DNA of 42,204 nt from the NCBI GenBank assembly GCA_001823215.1, contig MHTV01000001.1:1-42204 (forward strand). Direction: 5' to 3'. Source of the DNA: Candidatus Wildermuthbacteria bacterium RIFCSPHIGHO2_02_FULL_45_25 (GTDB lineage: Bacteria; Patescibacteriota; Minisyncoccia; Minisyncoccales; UBA10102). Within the stretch, counting starts at the first letter, position 1, and every line of letters starts with the position of its first letter. Shown piece after piece: positions 33,463 through 40,277 of the stretch. The position numbers and the translations under genes are program-made. The notes below the pieces were generated by a model. It saw nothing but the letters and a program-made list of their open reading frames with translations, was not told the origin of the DNA and searched no databases.

Positions 33463-33876
33463 TTATTTTTTCTCTCGTTTCGTTCCGTACTTCGATCGTT
33501 CCTGTTTTCGTCCTTCCACACCAGAGGCATCAAGGACCCCCCGGACAATATGGTATCTGACGCCAGGTAGGTCTTTGACTCTTCCTCCTCGAATCATCAC
33601 AACCGAGTGCTCTTGAAGTTTATGTCCTACCCCTGGGATATATGCCGTTACTTCCATGCCGTTGCTCAAGCGCACTCTCGCTACTTTCCGCAAAGCAGAG
33701 TTCGGCTTTTTGGGTGTCATAGTAAATACCCGCAAACATACGCCTCTCTTGAAAGGAGCTTCGTAGCGGACAATACGATTTTTTTGCGCGCGAAACCCAA
33801 ATGCTAAAGCAGGAGTTTTATCCTTCTTCTTTACTCGAGTCCGTCCTTTCTTTATAAGTTGTCGAATTGTTGGCAT
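33463..33876 (-). CDS. rpsL: 30S ribosomal protein S12
   Basis: The 137-aa protein begins [12 protein letters not shown] and contains the decoding-site loops [15 protein letters not shown] and [21 protein letters not shown]. Both Lys positions tied to streptomycin sensitivity in other bacteria are in their usual context (KKPNSA). First gene of the str run. Confidence 0.98.
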   Translation of the reverse strand: MPTIRQLIKKGRTRVKKKDKTPALAFGFRAQKNRIVRYEAPFKRGVCLRVFTMTPKKPNSALRKVARVRLSNGMEVTAYIPGVGHKLQEHSVVMIRGGRVKDLPGVRYHIVRGVLDASGVEGRKQERSKYGTKREKK

Positions 33877-33908
33877 AAGAAAATACTGTAAACTCTATCA
33901 CAACGTAT

Positions 33909-33937
33909 AATCTATCAAATAAAAAAAACAATGTCAA
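33909..33937 (-). promoter_or_regulatory. Candidate str operon promoter
   Basis: TTGACA (33937-33932), 17-bp spacer and TAGATT (33914-33909) face rpsL, with start ~30 nt before its ATG. The -10 is weak. The spacer includes a run of eight T residues. Confidence 0.45.
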
Positions 33938-33942
33938 CGCTC

Positions 33943-34584
33943 TCATGGCACACCGACAAGAAAGTCCACGAGAGGGCGCTCTATTCCTTTGAAAAAAATA
34001 TCCAGCACAGCGCCATTCAAAACCAAATTCAGAAGGATAAGCCCCATCACCAGGAACATACCATACTGCAGGAGAAATACTTTCATGTGCTCAAGAGATG
34101 TTGGGAGAAACGTAAAAAGGATATGAGAGCCATCAAGCGGCGGCAGAGGAAGAAGATTAAACAGACCTAGCGTCACATTCACCAAAACGATCCAGACAAG
34201 GATTTGGACAAAATTCTCGTTCACCGCATCCAATTGAAGAGCAATCCTGGTAAAAGCGGCAAACACAATCGCAATCGCGAAATTGGAAGCAGGCCCCGCA
34301 ATGCTCACGAGGGCCGAAGCATATTTGCCGCGTAAATTAGAAGGATTCACCGGAACTGGCTTTGCCCACCCAAAGAATCCTCCAGTGGCAAAGAAAAATG
34401 TAAGAGGCACAATAAATGATCCAACTACATCTACATGAGAAATTGGATTCAGAGTAAGTCTTCCAGCATTCCGTGCGGTAGGATCCCCAAGCATATTCGC
34501 CACCAAACCATGAGACACCTCGTGAAGCACAACCGAAGGCAAAAGAAGAATAAGGAGAATAAAAAATTCAAAAAAATCCGGCAT
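33943..34584 (-). CDS. M50-family (site-2-type) membrane metalloprotease
   Basis: The 213-aa protein has the zinc motif HEVSH in TM1 and NLLPLPPLDGSH, which gives the third ligand Asp, plus GPASNF. At least four hydrophobic spans are visible and no PDZ domain, so it is the minimal RseP/SpoIVFB-like type common in CPR bacteria. It cleaves peptide bonds in the membrane; its substrates are unknown. TGATATAGT, an extended -10, ends 6 nt before the ATG, so the mRNA is likely leaderless. Repeat-element copy 2 lies 40 bp upstream. Confidence 0.92.
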   Translation of the reverse strand: MPDFFEFFILLILLLPSVVLHEVSHGLVANMLGDPTARNAGRLTLNPISHVDVVGSFIVPLTFFFATGGFFGWAKPVPVNPSNLRGKYASALVSIAGPASNFAIAIVFAAFTRIALQLDAVNENFVQILVWIVLVNVTLGLFNLLPLPPLDGSHILFTFLPTSLEHMKVFLLQYGMFLVMGLILLNLVLNGAVLDIFFKGIERPLVDFLVGVP

Positions 34585-34624
34585 TTGTTTACTATATCAT
34601 GTTTCTCTGAAGAGCTCAAACATA

Positions 34625-34786
34625 CTTTGAATTACGAAACCAGCACATACAAGGTTTGGAGAACATTGGGAGCGCGACTGGCGCGAGCCCCTCACCGTAA
34701 GGTGATAGGGGGAGCACTAGAAATTTTTCAGCAGAAACATATCCGTATTCTCAAAACCTTGTATGTGCTAGTTTCGTAATTCAAAG
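34625..34786. repeat. Long-hairpin repeat element, copy 2
   Basis: Arms 34625-34663 and 34748-34786 are complementary at 37 of 39 positions. The core is nearly identical to copies 1 and 3 and contains GCGC-GACTG-GCGC, CCCCTCACC-GTAA-GGTG and a third hairpin with loop AGCA. It sits between the divergent M50 protease and rpmB genes. Confidence 0.9.
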
Positions 34787-34812
34787 AAACATAGGTATGA
34801 AGCCATCCGATT

Positions 34813-34840
34813 TTGACTTTTGCTTTTTATCTGCTACACT
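34813..34840 (+). promoter_or_regulatory. rpmB promoter, leaderless
   Basis: TTGACT (34813-34818), 16-bp spacer ending TGC, and TACACT (34835-34840) form an extended -10 promoter 7 nt before the rpmB ATG. Confidence 0.65.
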
Positions 34841-34847
34841 GTAACGT

Positions 34848-35036
34848 ATGGCACAAATATGTGAAAAATGTGGAAAAGGAATTACACGCGTATGGCGCCA
34901 CGTAAAATTACGAGGGAAATACAATCCCACGATTAAACGTGTTCAAAAACCTAATCTTCAGCGGATGAAATTAGCCACTGGTGAAAGGATCCATGCCTGC
35001 ACCAAATGCATGAAAGCGGTTGGAAAAGCGAGATAA
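34848..35036 (+). CDS. rpmB: 50S ribosomal protein L28
   Basis: The 62-aa protein has CEKCGKGITRVWRHVKLRGKYNP and a C-terminal CTKCMKAVGKAR. The two CxxC pairs form a zinc ribbon, the C+ form of L28. It is transcribed on the plus strand from a promoter that leaves almost no 5' leader and is followed by tRNA-Pro on the same strand. Confidence 0.95.
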   Translation: MAQICEKCGKGITRVWRHVKLRGKYNPTIKRVQKPNLQRMKLATGERIHACTKCMKAVGKAR

Positions 35037-35088
35037 TCCCTTGCTTCTCCTTGTCTATTGCTGCAAGTTCTTCCAAAGTCTGCAAACA

Positions 35089-35159
35089 CGGGCCATCGTA
35101 TAACGGCAGTACATGCCCTTGGGGTGGGCAAGGCGGCAGTTCAATTCTGCCTGGCCCGA
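35089..35159 (+). tRNA. tRNA-Pro (anticodon GGG)
   Basis: The 71-nt sequence folds into a cloverleaf: acceptor CGGGCCA/TGGCCCG (7 bp), D arm GTA/TAC, anticodon arm TGCCC/GGGCA with loop TTGGGGT, 4-nt variable loop, T arm GGCAG/CTGCC with loop TTCAATT. The C1-G72 pair, A73 and G37 after GGG are proline identity features. The T loop has A where C is usual (TTCAATT is acceptable). CCA is not encoded. Confidence 0.93.
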
Positions 35160-35201
35160 CTATGTATCCTCAAGTGAAATAATTCTCATCGCATTCTTTA
35201 G

Positions 35202-35241
35202 AACAGAAAAACCAGCTTTACCAAAAGCTGGTTTTTCTGTT
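35202..35241. terminator. Bidirectional terminator between tRNA-Pro and HU
   Basis: Perfect 18-bp arms (35202-35219 and 35224-35241) with a 4-nt loop contain AAAAACCAGC/GCTGGTTTTT, giving T runs in both directions for the convergent units. Confidence 0.85.
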
Positions 35242-35256
35242 GAAAAGCAACACCGT

Positions 35257-35529
35257 CTATCTTACTGCGTCTTTTAAGGATTTTCCCGGCTTAAATTTGG
35301 GCACTGTCATCGCAGGAATATTGATCTTAGCTCCCGTGCTTGGATTTACTCCCTGCCGTGCCTTGCGATTGGAAACTTGAAACGTGCCAAATCCCGTTAA
35401 TGCTACAGAGTTTCCTTGCTTCAAAGCACCTTCAATGGCGTCTATGAATGCGGCCAATGCATCCCCAGCCGCCTTTTTTGAAATCCCGGCCTTTGAAGAC
35501 ATCGCCTCTAAAAGCTGCTCTTTATTCAT
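35257..35529 (-). CDS. hup: HU-family DNA-binding protein
   Basis: The 90-aa protein has HU/IHF features: MNKEQLLEAM, KKAAGDALAAFIDAIEGALKQG and the DNA-binding arm with GFGTFQVSNRKARQGVNP and TGAKINIP. It bends and packages DNA; a host HU/IHF protein can also assist Cas1-Cas2 integration, so it is a candidate partner for the CRISPR leader. The ATG at 35529 is preferred over a TTG two codons earlier. Confidence 0.97.
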   Translation of the reverse strand: MNKEQLLEAMSSKAGISKKAAGDALAAFIDAIEGALKQGNSVALTGFGTFQVSNRKARQGVNPSTGAKINIPAMTVPKFKPGKSLKDAVR

Positions 35530-35672
35530 ATACAAGTATGCTTTCTTTGTTCTTTCTCTTGACCTTTAAACTGCTTTGATAAGCGTGTGGATTTGCGAGA
35601 GTCGCAAGCACGCCGCGCAAGTTCCCTTTTATTATACGCATCCCACTACGCAACGCAAGCTTTTGTATGGTC

Positions 35673-36083
35673 TCATGAGCTTGGAACAATTTTTACGTAT
35701 GATCCGGATACCCAGCCATCTTTTCCTCCGGGAAGTATAATATGATACCAGCCGTTTTTGACTTCCGTAAATTCGTATTGCTCTTTGGGAAGGACTTGAC
35801 CCGTTCGCGATCCCTGCACTGACGGGGCATTGCGCACATTCAAGTACCCTGTTGAGTTGCTCAAGACCTCAATCTTAGGCAAAGCAGATTTCGCAGGACT
35901 TCCCGTGGGTAACGCAAAATTCGTCTGACTGGGGGAAACACCCGGCGAAAGAGCAAGCCCAGTAAGTGAAGAGTTATAAATAATTACTGTTCTTGTCGCT
36001 TGAAAAGCGAAAAAAACGCCTACTGCTCCTGCCAGTGCCAGAAAAACCCACACGAGAATTTTACCGTTCATGCGTTGTTCCAT
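35673..36083 (-). CDS. Membrane-anchored SH3b-domain protein
   Basis: The 136-aa protein has an N-terminal membrane segment (ILVWVFLALAGAVGVFFAF), a Ser/Pro/Thr linker of ~50 residues and a C-terminal bacterial SH3 domain (YLNVRNAPSVQGSRTGQVL, YEFTEVKNGWYHI, DGWVSGSYVKI). The NVRxxPS motif is typical of SH3_3 domains that bind cell-wall material, so the domain is probably outside the membrane. A TATAAT box ends 3 nt before the ATG at 36083; the next ATG, four codons on, may be the real start. Confidence 0.85.
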   Translation of the reverse strand: MEQRMNGKILVWVFLALAGAVGVFFAFQATRTVIIYNSSLTGLALSPGVSPSQTNFALPTGSPAKSALPKIEVLSNSTGYLNVRNAPSVQGSRTGQVLPKEQYEFTEVKNGWYHIILPGGKDGWVSGSYVKIVPSS

Positions 36084-36154
36084 AAAATTATACAATAATT
36101 GACAAAAGTGAAAGGCGGAGTCAAAATAGAGAAAATTTCATACTTAATTTCATT

Positions 36155-36460
36155 ATGCGTTTTCAAATCTCTCTTGGCAACCAAACACTTTCAAACTTTA
36201 TGCGATCTTGCGGATATGCTCCTGAAGGAACAGACCCTAAAACAGGTGAGCTGAAATTTTATCGTTCAATCAGAGGAAGAGATTACCCCAAATTCCATAT
36301 TTACTGTAAAGAATCAGCTCATCAATCCTCTGCTTCTCTTAACTTGCATCTCGATCAAAAACAACCAACCTACCGAGGATCCTCTGCGCACAGCGGAGAA
36401 TATGACGGGGATATTATTGAACAGGAAGCTGGCCGGATTCAATCTGCCTCGCGCTTATAA
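36155..36460 (+). CDS. Hypothetical protein, 101 aa
   Basis: The product starts MRFQISLGNQTLSNFMRSCGYAP and contains GELKFYRSIRGRDYPKFHIYC and a C-terminal HLDQKQPTYRGSSAHSGEYDG with acidic end EQEAGRI. The Tyr/His/Arg-rich centre and the YP-KFH-Y pattern suggest a small folded domain; I do not recognise a named family beyond short hypothetical proteins of the CPR type. It stands alone on the plus strand, with TTGACA about 50 bp upstream, and ends shortly before the terminator shared with the 6S-like RNA. Confidence 0.75.
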   Translation: MRFQISLGNQTLSNFMRSCGYAPEGTDPKTGELKFYRSIRGRDYPKFHIYCKESAHQSSASLNLHLDQKQPTYRGSSAHSGEYDGDIIEQEAGRIQSASRL

Positions 36461-36505
36461 TTATTATACTCCACTTCTGTAAATTCCAAAACGGACGCGT
36501 TAAAT

Positions 36506-36535
36506 AAAAACAGCCCTTCGAAAAGGGCGGTTTTT
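36506..36535. terminator. Bidirectional terminator between the 101-aa gene and the 6S-like RNA
   Basis: AAAAACAGCCCTT/AAGGGCGGTTTTT (one G-T or A-C mismatch) with loop CGAA forms a strong hairpin with T runs in both directions. Confidence 0.8.
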
Positions 36536-36668
36536 ATTGCCCAACAATCCCTTATAAGGATCCCGGAAAGTTCCAGGTGGGTGCCGTAGCTGTTCGCCAC
36601 GGCGAACAGATCATATCCGGCTCCCATTCAAAACGTAATGCGGACCTTATAATGGGATCGTCTGGGCA
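36536..36668 (-). ncRNA. ssrS: Probable 6S RNA
   Basis: A ~130-nt minus-strand RNA lies between a strong promoter and a terminator with no coding potential. Its ends pair: TTGCCCA with TGGGCAA, then GATCCCATTATAAGG with CCTTATAAGGGATT, a long closing stem. Inside are CCGGA/TCCGG, an apical hairpin CTGTTCGCC/GGCGAACAG, and the single-stranded segment CGGCACCCACCTGG, which resembles a segment of many 6S RNAs. Long irregular hairpin, size and promoter fit 6S RNA, which binds sigma-70 polymerase. Identification rests on architecture; another structured RNA is possible. Confidence 0.55.
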
Positions 36669-36673
36669 AATGT

Positions 36674-36703
36674 ATTATACCGCACAACAACAATGAGCGT
36701 CAA
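36674..36703 (-). promoter_or_regulatory. Promoter of the 6S-like RNA
   Basis: TTGACG (36703-36698), 18-bp spacer and TATAAT (36679-36674) precede the closing stem of the RNA by 6 nt. Repeat-element copy 3 starts 10 bp farther upstream. Confidence 0.7.
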
Positions 36704-36713
36704 AAAGTTATAA

Positions 36714-36879
36714 AACTTTGAATTAGGAAACTACTACACACAAGGTTTTGAGAACGTTGGGAGCGCGACTGGCGCGAGCCCCTCACCACGAGGTGGAAGG
36801 GGGAGCACCAGGAATGTTTCAGCAGAAAAATATCCGTGTTCTCCAAACCTTGTGTGTAGTAGTTTCCTAATTCAAAGTT
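36714..36879. repeat. Long-hairpin repeat element, copy 3
   Basis: The arms 36716-36755 and 36838-36877 are complementary at 39 of 40 positions and the pairing continues 2 bp outward. Arm sequence differs from copy 2 at about ten positions, each matched by a change in the opposite arm (CTACTACACAC with GTGTGTAGTAG). The core is nearly identical to copies 1 and 2, with loop ACGA in the CCCCTCACC hairpin. Confidence 0.9.
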
Positions 36880-36918
36880 CGTAATTCACTATCCTAGAAC
36901 ATTGATAGACAAACAAAA

Positions 36919-36946
36919 GAGGCGCCGCTCTGCAAAGCGGCGCCTC
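36919..36946 (-). terminator. Terminator after ndk
   Basis: The 11-bp stem GAGGCGCCGCT/AGCGGCGCCTC with a 6-nt loop is followed on the minus strand by TTTTGTTT. Confidence 0.85.
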
Positions 36947-36960
36947 TCGATCAAATTCCT

Positions 36961-37566
36961 CTAATCCAAAATTCCGTCTAAATTCACGTCGTAGAAAATC
37001 TTCTCCTGAACAATGTTATATTTGATAAGCTCCTTCTCATCAAACCAATGGGGAATTTCCATTTGAGCTTCTTCTACAGAACCTGACGCATGAATAAGGT
37101 TTCTCACCGCGCGCCTGTCAATATCTGCCATTTGATAAGAATCCAACACATAATCTCCCCTGATTGTGCCGACATCGGAACTTAACGGCTCTGTGCTTCC
37201 GGTAAGCTTGCGAATAATTTGCACCGCATGAGCTCCCTGCCAAACCATGGCAATAACAGGACCTGCGGAAAGATATCTCTTTAAACCGTCTAAAATACGG
37301 GCAGTGATTTCCAAAGGATCCATCGAAGGCGGAGTTAATCCCCTTTTTTGATATCCCGCAATCGTTTTTTCCCCTGTCACTCTGCGCCAGTTTGGGTCTA
37401 ACGTGTAATGCTTTTCAATATGATCCACGGTGGGAACAAGCATTTTCACGCCCACCAGTTTCAAACCGGCTCGCTCATAACGGCCGAGAATCTCCCCTAC
37501 CAGCGACCGCTGAATTCCATCTGGCTTGATCAGCACAAGCGTTCGTTCTTCTTTAAGGTGTGCCAT
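36961..37566 (-). CDS. ndk: Nucleoside diphosphate kinase, enlarged form
   Basis: The 201-aa protein begins with ERTLVLIKPDGIQRSLVGEI and has the catalytic His159 in RNLIHASGS, which carries phosphate between NTP and NDP. The usual length is ~140-150. The extra residues are an insertion of ~35 (EKTIAGYQKRGLTPPSMDPLEI) before the helix GLKRYLSAGPV, and a C-terminal tail of ~30 residues. The ATG at 37566 is the family-like start. Confidence 0.95.
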   Translation of the reverse strand: MAHLKEERTLVLIKPDGIQRSLVGEILGRYERAGLKLVGVKMLVPTVDHIEKHYTLDPNWRRVTGEKTIAGYQKRGLTPPSMDPLEITARILDGLKRYLSAGPVIAMVWQGAHAVQIIRKLTGSTEPLSSDVGTIRGDYVLDSYQMADIDRRAVRNLIHASGSVEEAQMEIPHWFDEKELIKYNIVQEKIFYDVNLDGILD

Positions 37567-37617
37567 AATTTCTTTCTTTTTACTTTTTATTTCCAAAAAT
37601 TCCATCGAGCATTTTCA

Positions 37618-38481
37618 TTATTGCGTACGATCCGAGACTCGCCAACTCCGACCATCGCTTTGAATAAAAATACCACGATTCTTATCGGTTCGCAATAAAG
37701 GAATTCCCAAACGAGAGAGCCGCGCAAGGACTTCTTCGTGAGGATGCCCATAACGGTTATTTTCCCCCACTTGGATAATCCCAAGCGAAGGCGCAATTGC
37801 CTTTATAAATTCTTCTGAACTTGAAGATTTACTTCCATGATGAGGAATTTTTACAATATCCGCTCTTAAATCCACTCCATCGTTCAGCAATTCCTGTTCT
37901 GCGCTCGATGAGATATCTCCCGTCAACAAAAGCTCGGTATCGTGATAGACAAACTTGGCAACAATTGACGTATCATTTACTGGTTTTCCCGCCTTCTGCG
38001 CTTCAGACGGATACAAAATATCCAGAAATTCATCCGGGCGCTCTGACCACTTCACAATTTGCGGCGCGCTCGCACGAAATTTCTTCGCCGGCTCTTTTGC
38101 AATCGCTTCCTTCCAGACGCCAAACACGCCTGTTTCCTTCTCCACGCCAGTCCACAAGATATTCTCCAGATGATATCTTTCTAATACTCCTGGAAGCCCG
38201 CCGATATGATCGTTGTCAGGATGAGTAAGAATAACCAGATCGAGCGATTTATCCCAAAAGGGCATCACTTCCCCTAACTCCTCCAATACCGCCTTATCAG
38301 GCCCGCCATCTATGAGAATTTGATGTCCCTGGGGAGTTTGGATGAAAATGGCGTCCCCTTGTCCCACATCGAGAAACACCATCTGCAAAGACAGAGACGT
38401 TACAATCTCTTTCCAAGTAAAAAAGTTTGCTACTCCAAGGAAAAGAAATATTCCGATTATGAGTTCCCGCCATTGATGCAT
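37618..38481 (-). CDS. ComEC/Rec2-like metallo-beta-lactamase-fold protein, membrane-anchored
   Basis: The 287-aa protein has an N-terminal membrane segment (ELIIGIFLFLGVANFF) and a metallo-beta-lactamase domain like the C-terminal part of ComEC: FLDVGQGDAIFIQTP, LIDGGP, the metal motif HPDNDHIGG, LLLTGDIS and KIPHHGSKSS. In ComEC this domain is attached to the DNA-uptake channel; here the channel is absent, as in several stand-alone CPR proteins. A nuclease role on incoming DNA is likely by family, not shown. Its ribosome-binding region lies inside a strong hairpin. Confidence 0.88.
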   Translation of the reverse strand: MHQWRELIIGIFLFLGVANFFTWKEIVTSLSLQMVFLDVGQGDAIFIQTPQGHQILIDGGPDKAVLEELGEVMPFWDKSLDLVILTHPDNDHIGGLPGVLERYHLENILWTGVEKETGVFGVWKEAIAKEPAKKFRASAPQIVKWSERPDEFLDILYPSEAQKAGKPVNDTSIVAKFVYHDTELLLTGDISSSAEQELLNDGVDLRADIVKIPHHGSKSSSSEEFIKAIAPSLGIIQVGENNRYGHPHEEVLARLSRLGIPLLRTDKNRGIFIQSDGRSWRVSDRTQ

Positions 38482-38487
38482 ACGAAA

Positions 38488-38512
38488 ATCCCCACCCGTG
38501 AAGGGTGGGGAT
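38488..38512 (-). terminator. Hairpin between DUF5679 gene and ComEC-like gene
   Basis: The 10-bp stem ATCCCCACCC/GGGTGGGGAT with loop of 5 nt is followed by TTTT on the minus strand and sits 6 nt before the ComEC-like ATG. The GGTGGGG of the 3' side is the only Shine-Dalgarno-like sequence for that gene, so the hairpin may terminate the upstream transcript or hide the ribosome site. Confidence 0.6.
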
Positions 38513-38517
38513 CAGAG

Positions 38518-38688
38518 TTATACTGCTTTCGCCGGTTTTGGTAAGATTCGAAACATTCCTGTCTTACAAACTGGACATTCACCCTTCATTGCCGGTCGAG
38601 TGCCTCCGCCCTTTGCTTGCATTTCGACCTGCTGGGCATTCGCCATTTCTCTTTTCGCTTTACACTTTACACAATATGCTTCTGCCAT
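38518..38688 (-). CDS. DUF5679-type zinc-ribbon protein
   Basis: The 56-aa protein has two CxxC pairs (YCVKCKAKREM and CPVCKTGMFRI) and the family text AEAYCVKC...TRPAMKGECPVC. These small proteins are frequent in CPR genomes; the function is unknown, probably nucleic-acid or ribosome related by the zinc ribbon. The start is set at the ATG before AEAYC; a 12-residue hydrophobic upstream extension is open but is not family-like. A TATAAT lies about 75 bp upstream (38768-38763). Confidence 0.88.
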   Translation of the reverse strand: MAEAYCVKCKAKREMANAQQVEMQAKGGGTRPAMKGECPVCKTGMFRILPKPAKAV

Positions 38689-38857
38689 AAGATAAAAAAT
38701 TAATAGTGGTAAAAGACCTTTCATGCGACTACTTCAGACAACATCCTCTTATTTGGCTTATTATTATACGCTAGAACAAAGCCAATGGCTTCGTCAAGTG
38801 CGGAACGGCAATCAGCCATAAGGAAGCACGGCACTTATGCCTATCTCTTTTGTCTGC

Positions 38858-38863
38858 TATAAT
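38858..38863 (+). promoter_or_regulatory. Extended -10 promoter, leaderless beta-CASP gene
   Basis: TGCTATAAT, a TGn extended -10, ends 8 nt before the ATG. No -35 is clear. Confidence 0.6.
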
Positions 38864-38871
38864 AAGAAAAT

Positions 38872-40233
38872 ATGGCTACACTTACCTTTCACGGAGGCGC
38901 GAGAAAAGTTACCGGCGCCAATTATCTTGTAGAGGATCAGGGAACGAAAATTTTAATTGACTGCGGACTTCCCCAAGAACATGAGGATAAAAGCAATAAC
39001 GAGCTTGAAGAATTTCCCTATAACCCAAAAGACATTGACGCGGTATTCATTACTCATGCGCATATTGATCATACGGGCCGCATTCCCCAGCTCTATAAGG
39101 CCGGCTTTCGAGGCGTGATTTACTCAACTGCTCCCACGAAAGATTTTGCCGAGGAACTCCTTATTGATTCTGAAGGCATCATGCGCCAAGAAGCGGAACA
39201 ACAAGGCAAGACACCCCTTTACAACCTCGATGACATTCATAACATCCTTCATCTCTGGCAAAAAGTCGGCTATCACGAGGTTATAAACGTCAAAGGGTTC
39301 CAAGTCGAATTTTTCGACGCCGGACACATTTTGGGATCTGCTTTCATTTTAGTTACGACTCCCCGAGCAAAACGAGTCGTATTCTCGGGAGACCTTGGCA
39401 ATATGCCAAATCCCCTACTCAAGGATACCGAACACATTCCGGATGCTGATTATGTGCTTATCGAATCCACCTATGGCGGACGCCTGCATGAAAACGAGCA
39501 GCAAAGACGCACAATTCTCAAGCAAGCAATTAGGGAAACAATCCATAGAAAAAGTGTTTTGCTCATTCCCGCGTTCGCGATGGAACGCACCCAACAGCTT
39601 CTTTACGAAATCAATGAGCTCAAAGAACACGAACATCTTTCCCCTTTTCCGGTGTACATGGATAGCCCTCTTGCTATCCGTCTAACGGAAATCTATCAAA
39701 GGTATTCCAAAGATCCCCAATACTTCGACCCTCAAACCATCGCGCATATTCAGTCGGGCGATTCTATTTTTGATTTTCCAGGTCTTCATATTACCCGCAC
39801 GTCCCGTCAATCAAAAGAAATCAACAAAAAACCAAATCCCAAAGTAATCCTCGCGGGCTCTGGAATGTCCGAAGGAGGCCGAGTCCTTCACCATGAAGAA
39901 AGATACCTCGCGGAACCAAAAAATATACTCCTCTTCGTAGGATACCAAGCAAAAGACACATTGGGACGACACATCCAGGATGGCGCCGCATTGGTACAAA
40001 TCTTTAATACCAAAGTGCCTATTAGGTGCGCTCGCAAATCCATCAGTGGATATTCAGCGCACGCGGATCAACGAGAACTTCTCAATTGGATTCAGCCGTT
40101 AAAAGGAAGCAACACAACATGCTTTATCGTTCAAGGGGAGATTGAGCAAGCACAAGCATTGTCAGAGAAAATTTCGCAGGAATTTCATATCCAAAACTCT
40201 ATTCCAGAACAGGGAGAAACGGTAGAATTGTAA
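38872..40233 (+). CDS. Beta-CASP metallo-beta-lactamase RNase (YSH1/CPSF-like)
   Basis: The 453-aa protein has the metallo-beta-lactamase motif THAHIDHTGR near residue 60, HILGSAF and FSGDLG, then the beta-CASP domain (PVYMDSPLAIRLTEIY) and the RMMBL C-terminus (SGYSAHADQRELLNW). The layout is that of RNA-specific exo/endonucleases related to archaeal CPSF and to YSH1, rather than RNase J, whose N-terminal and C-terminal domains differ. It is likely an mRNA-processing nuclease. It stands alone on the plus strand. Confidence 0.94.
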   Translation: MATLTFHGGARKVTGANYLVEDQGTKILIDCGLPQEHEDKSNNELEEFPYNPKDIDAVFITHAHIDHTGRIPQLYKAGFRGVIYSTAPTKDFAEELLIDSEGIMRQEAEQQGKTPLYNLDDIHNILHLWQKVGYHEVINVKGFQVEFFDAGHILGSAFILVTTPRAKRVVFSGDLGNMPNPLLKDTEHIPDADYVLIESTYGGRLHENEQQRRTILKQAIRETIHRKSVLLIPAFAMERTQQLLYEINELKEHEHLSPFPVYMDSPLAIRLTEIYQRYSKDPQYFDPQTIAHIQSGDSIFDFPGLHITRTSRQSKEINKKPNPKVILAGSGMSEGGRVLHHEERYLAEPKNILLFVGYQAKDTLGRHIQDGAALVQIFNTKVPIRCARKSISGYSAHADQRELLNWIQPLKGSNTTCFIVQGEIEQAQALSEKISQEFHIQNSIPEQGETVEL

Positions 40234-40239
40234 AAACGC

Positions 40240-40259
40240 AGTAGTTTCGTAATTCAAAG
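40240..40259. repeat. Solitary arm end of the long-hairpin repeat family
   Basis: The 20-bp sequence AGTAGTTTCGTAATTCAAAG matches the right ends of copies 2 and 3 at 17-19 positions. No core and no left arm are present; it lies 7 bp after the beta-CASP stop. Confidence 0.6.
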
Positions 40260-40277
40260 GAGGGTATTCCTTTACGT

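Noticed and set aside
36439-36627. A 62-aa minus-strand ORF over the 6S-like RNA.
   Set aside because: It crosses the closing stem, the apical hairpin and the terminator of a clearly structured RNA and has no ribosome-binding site.
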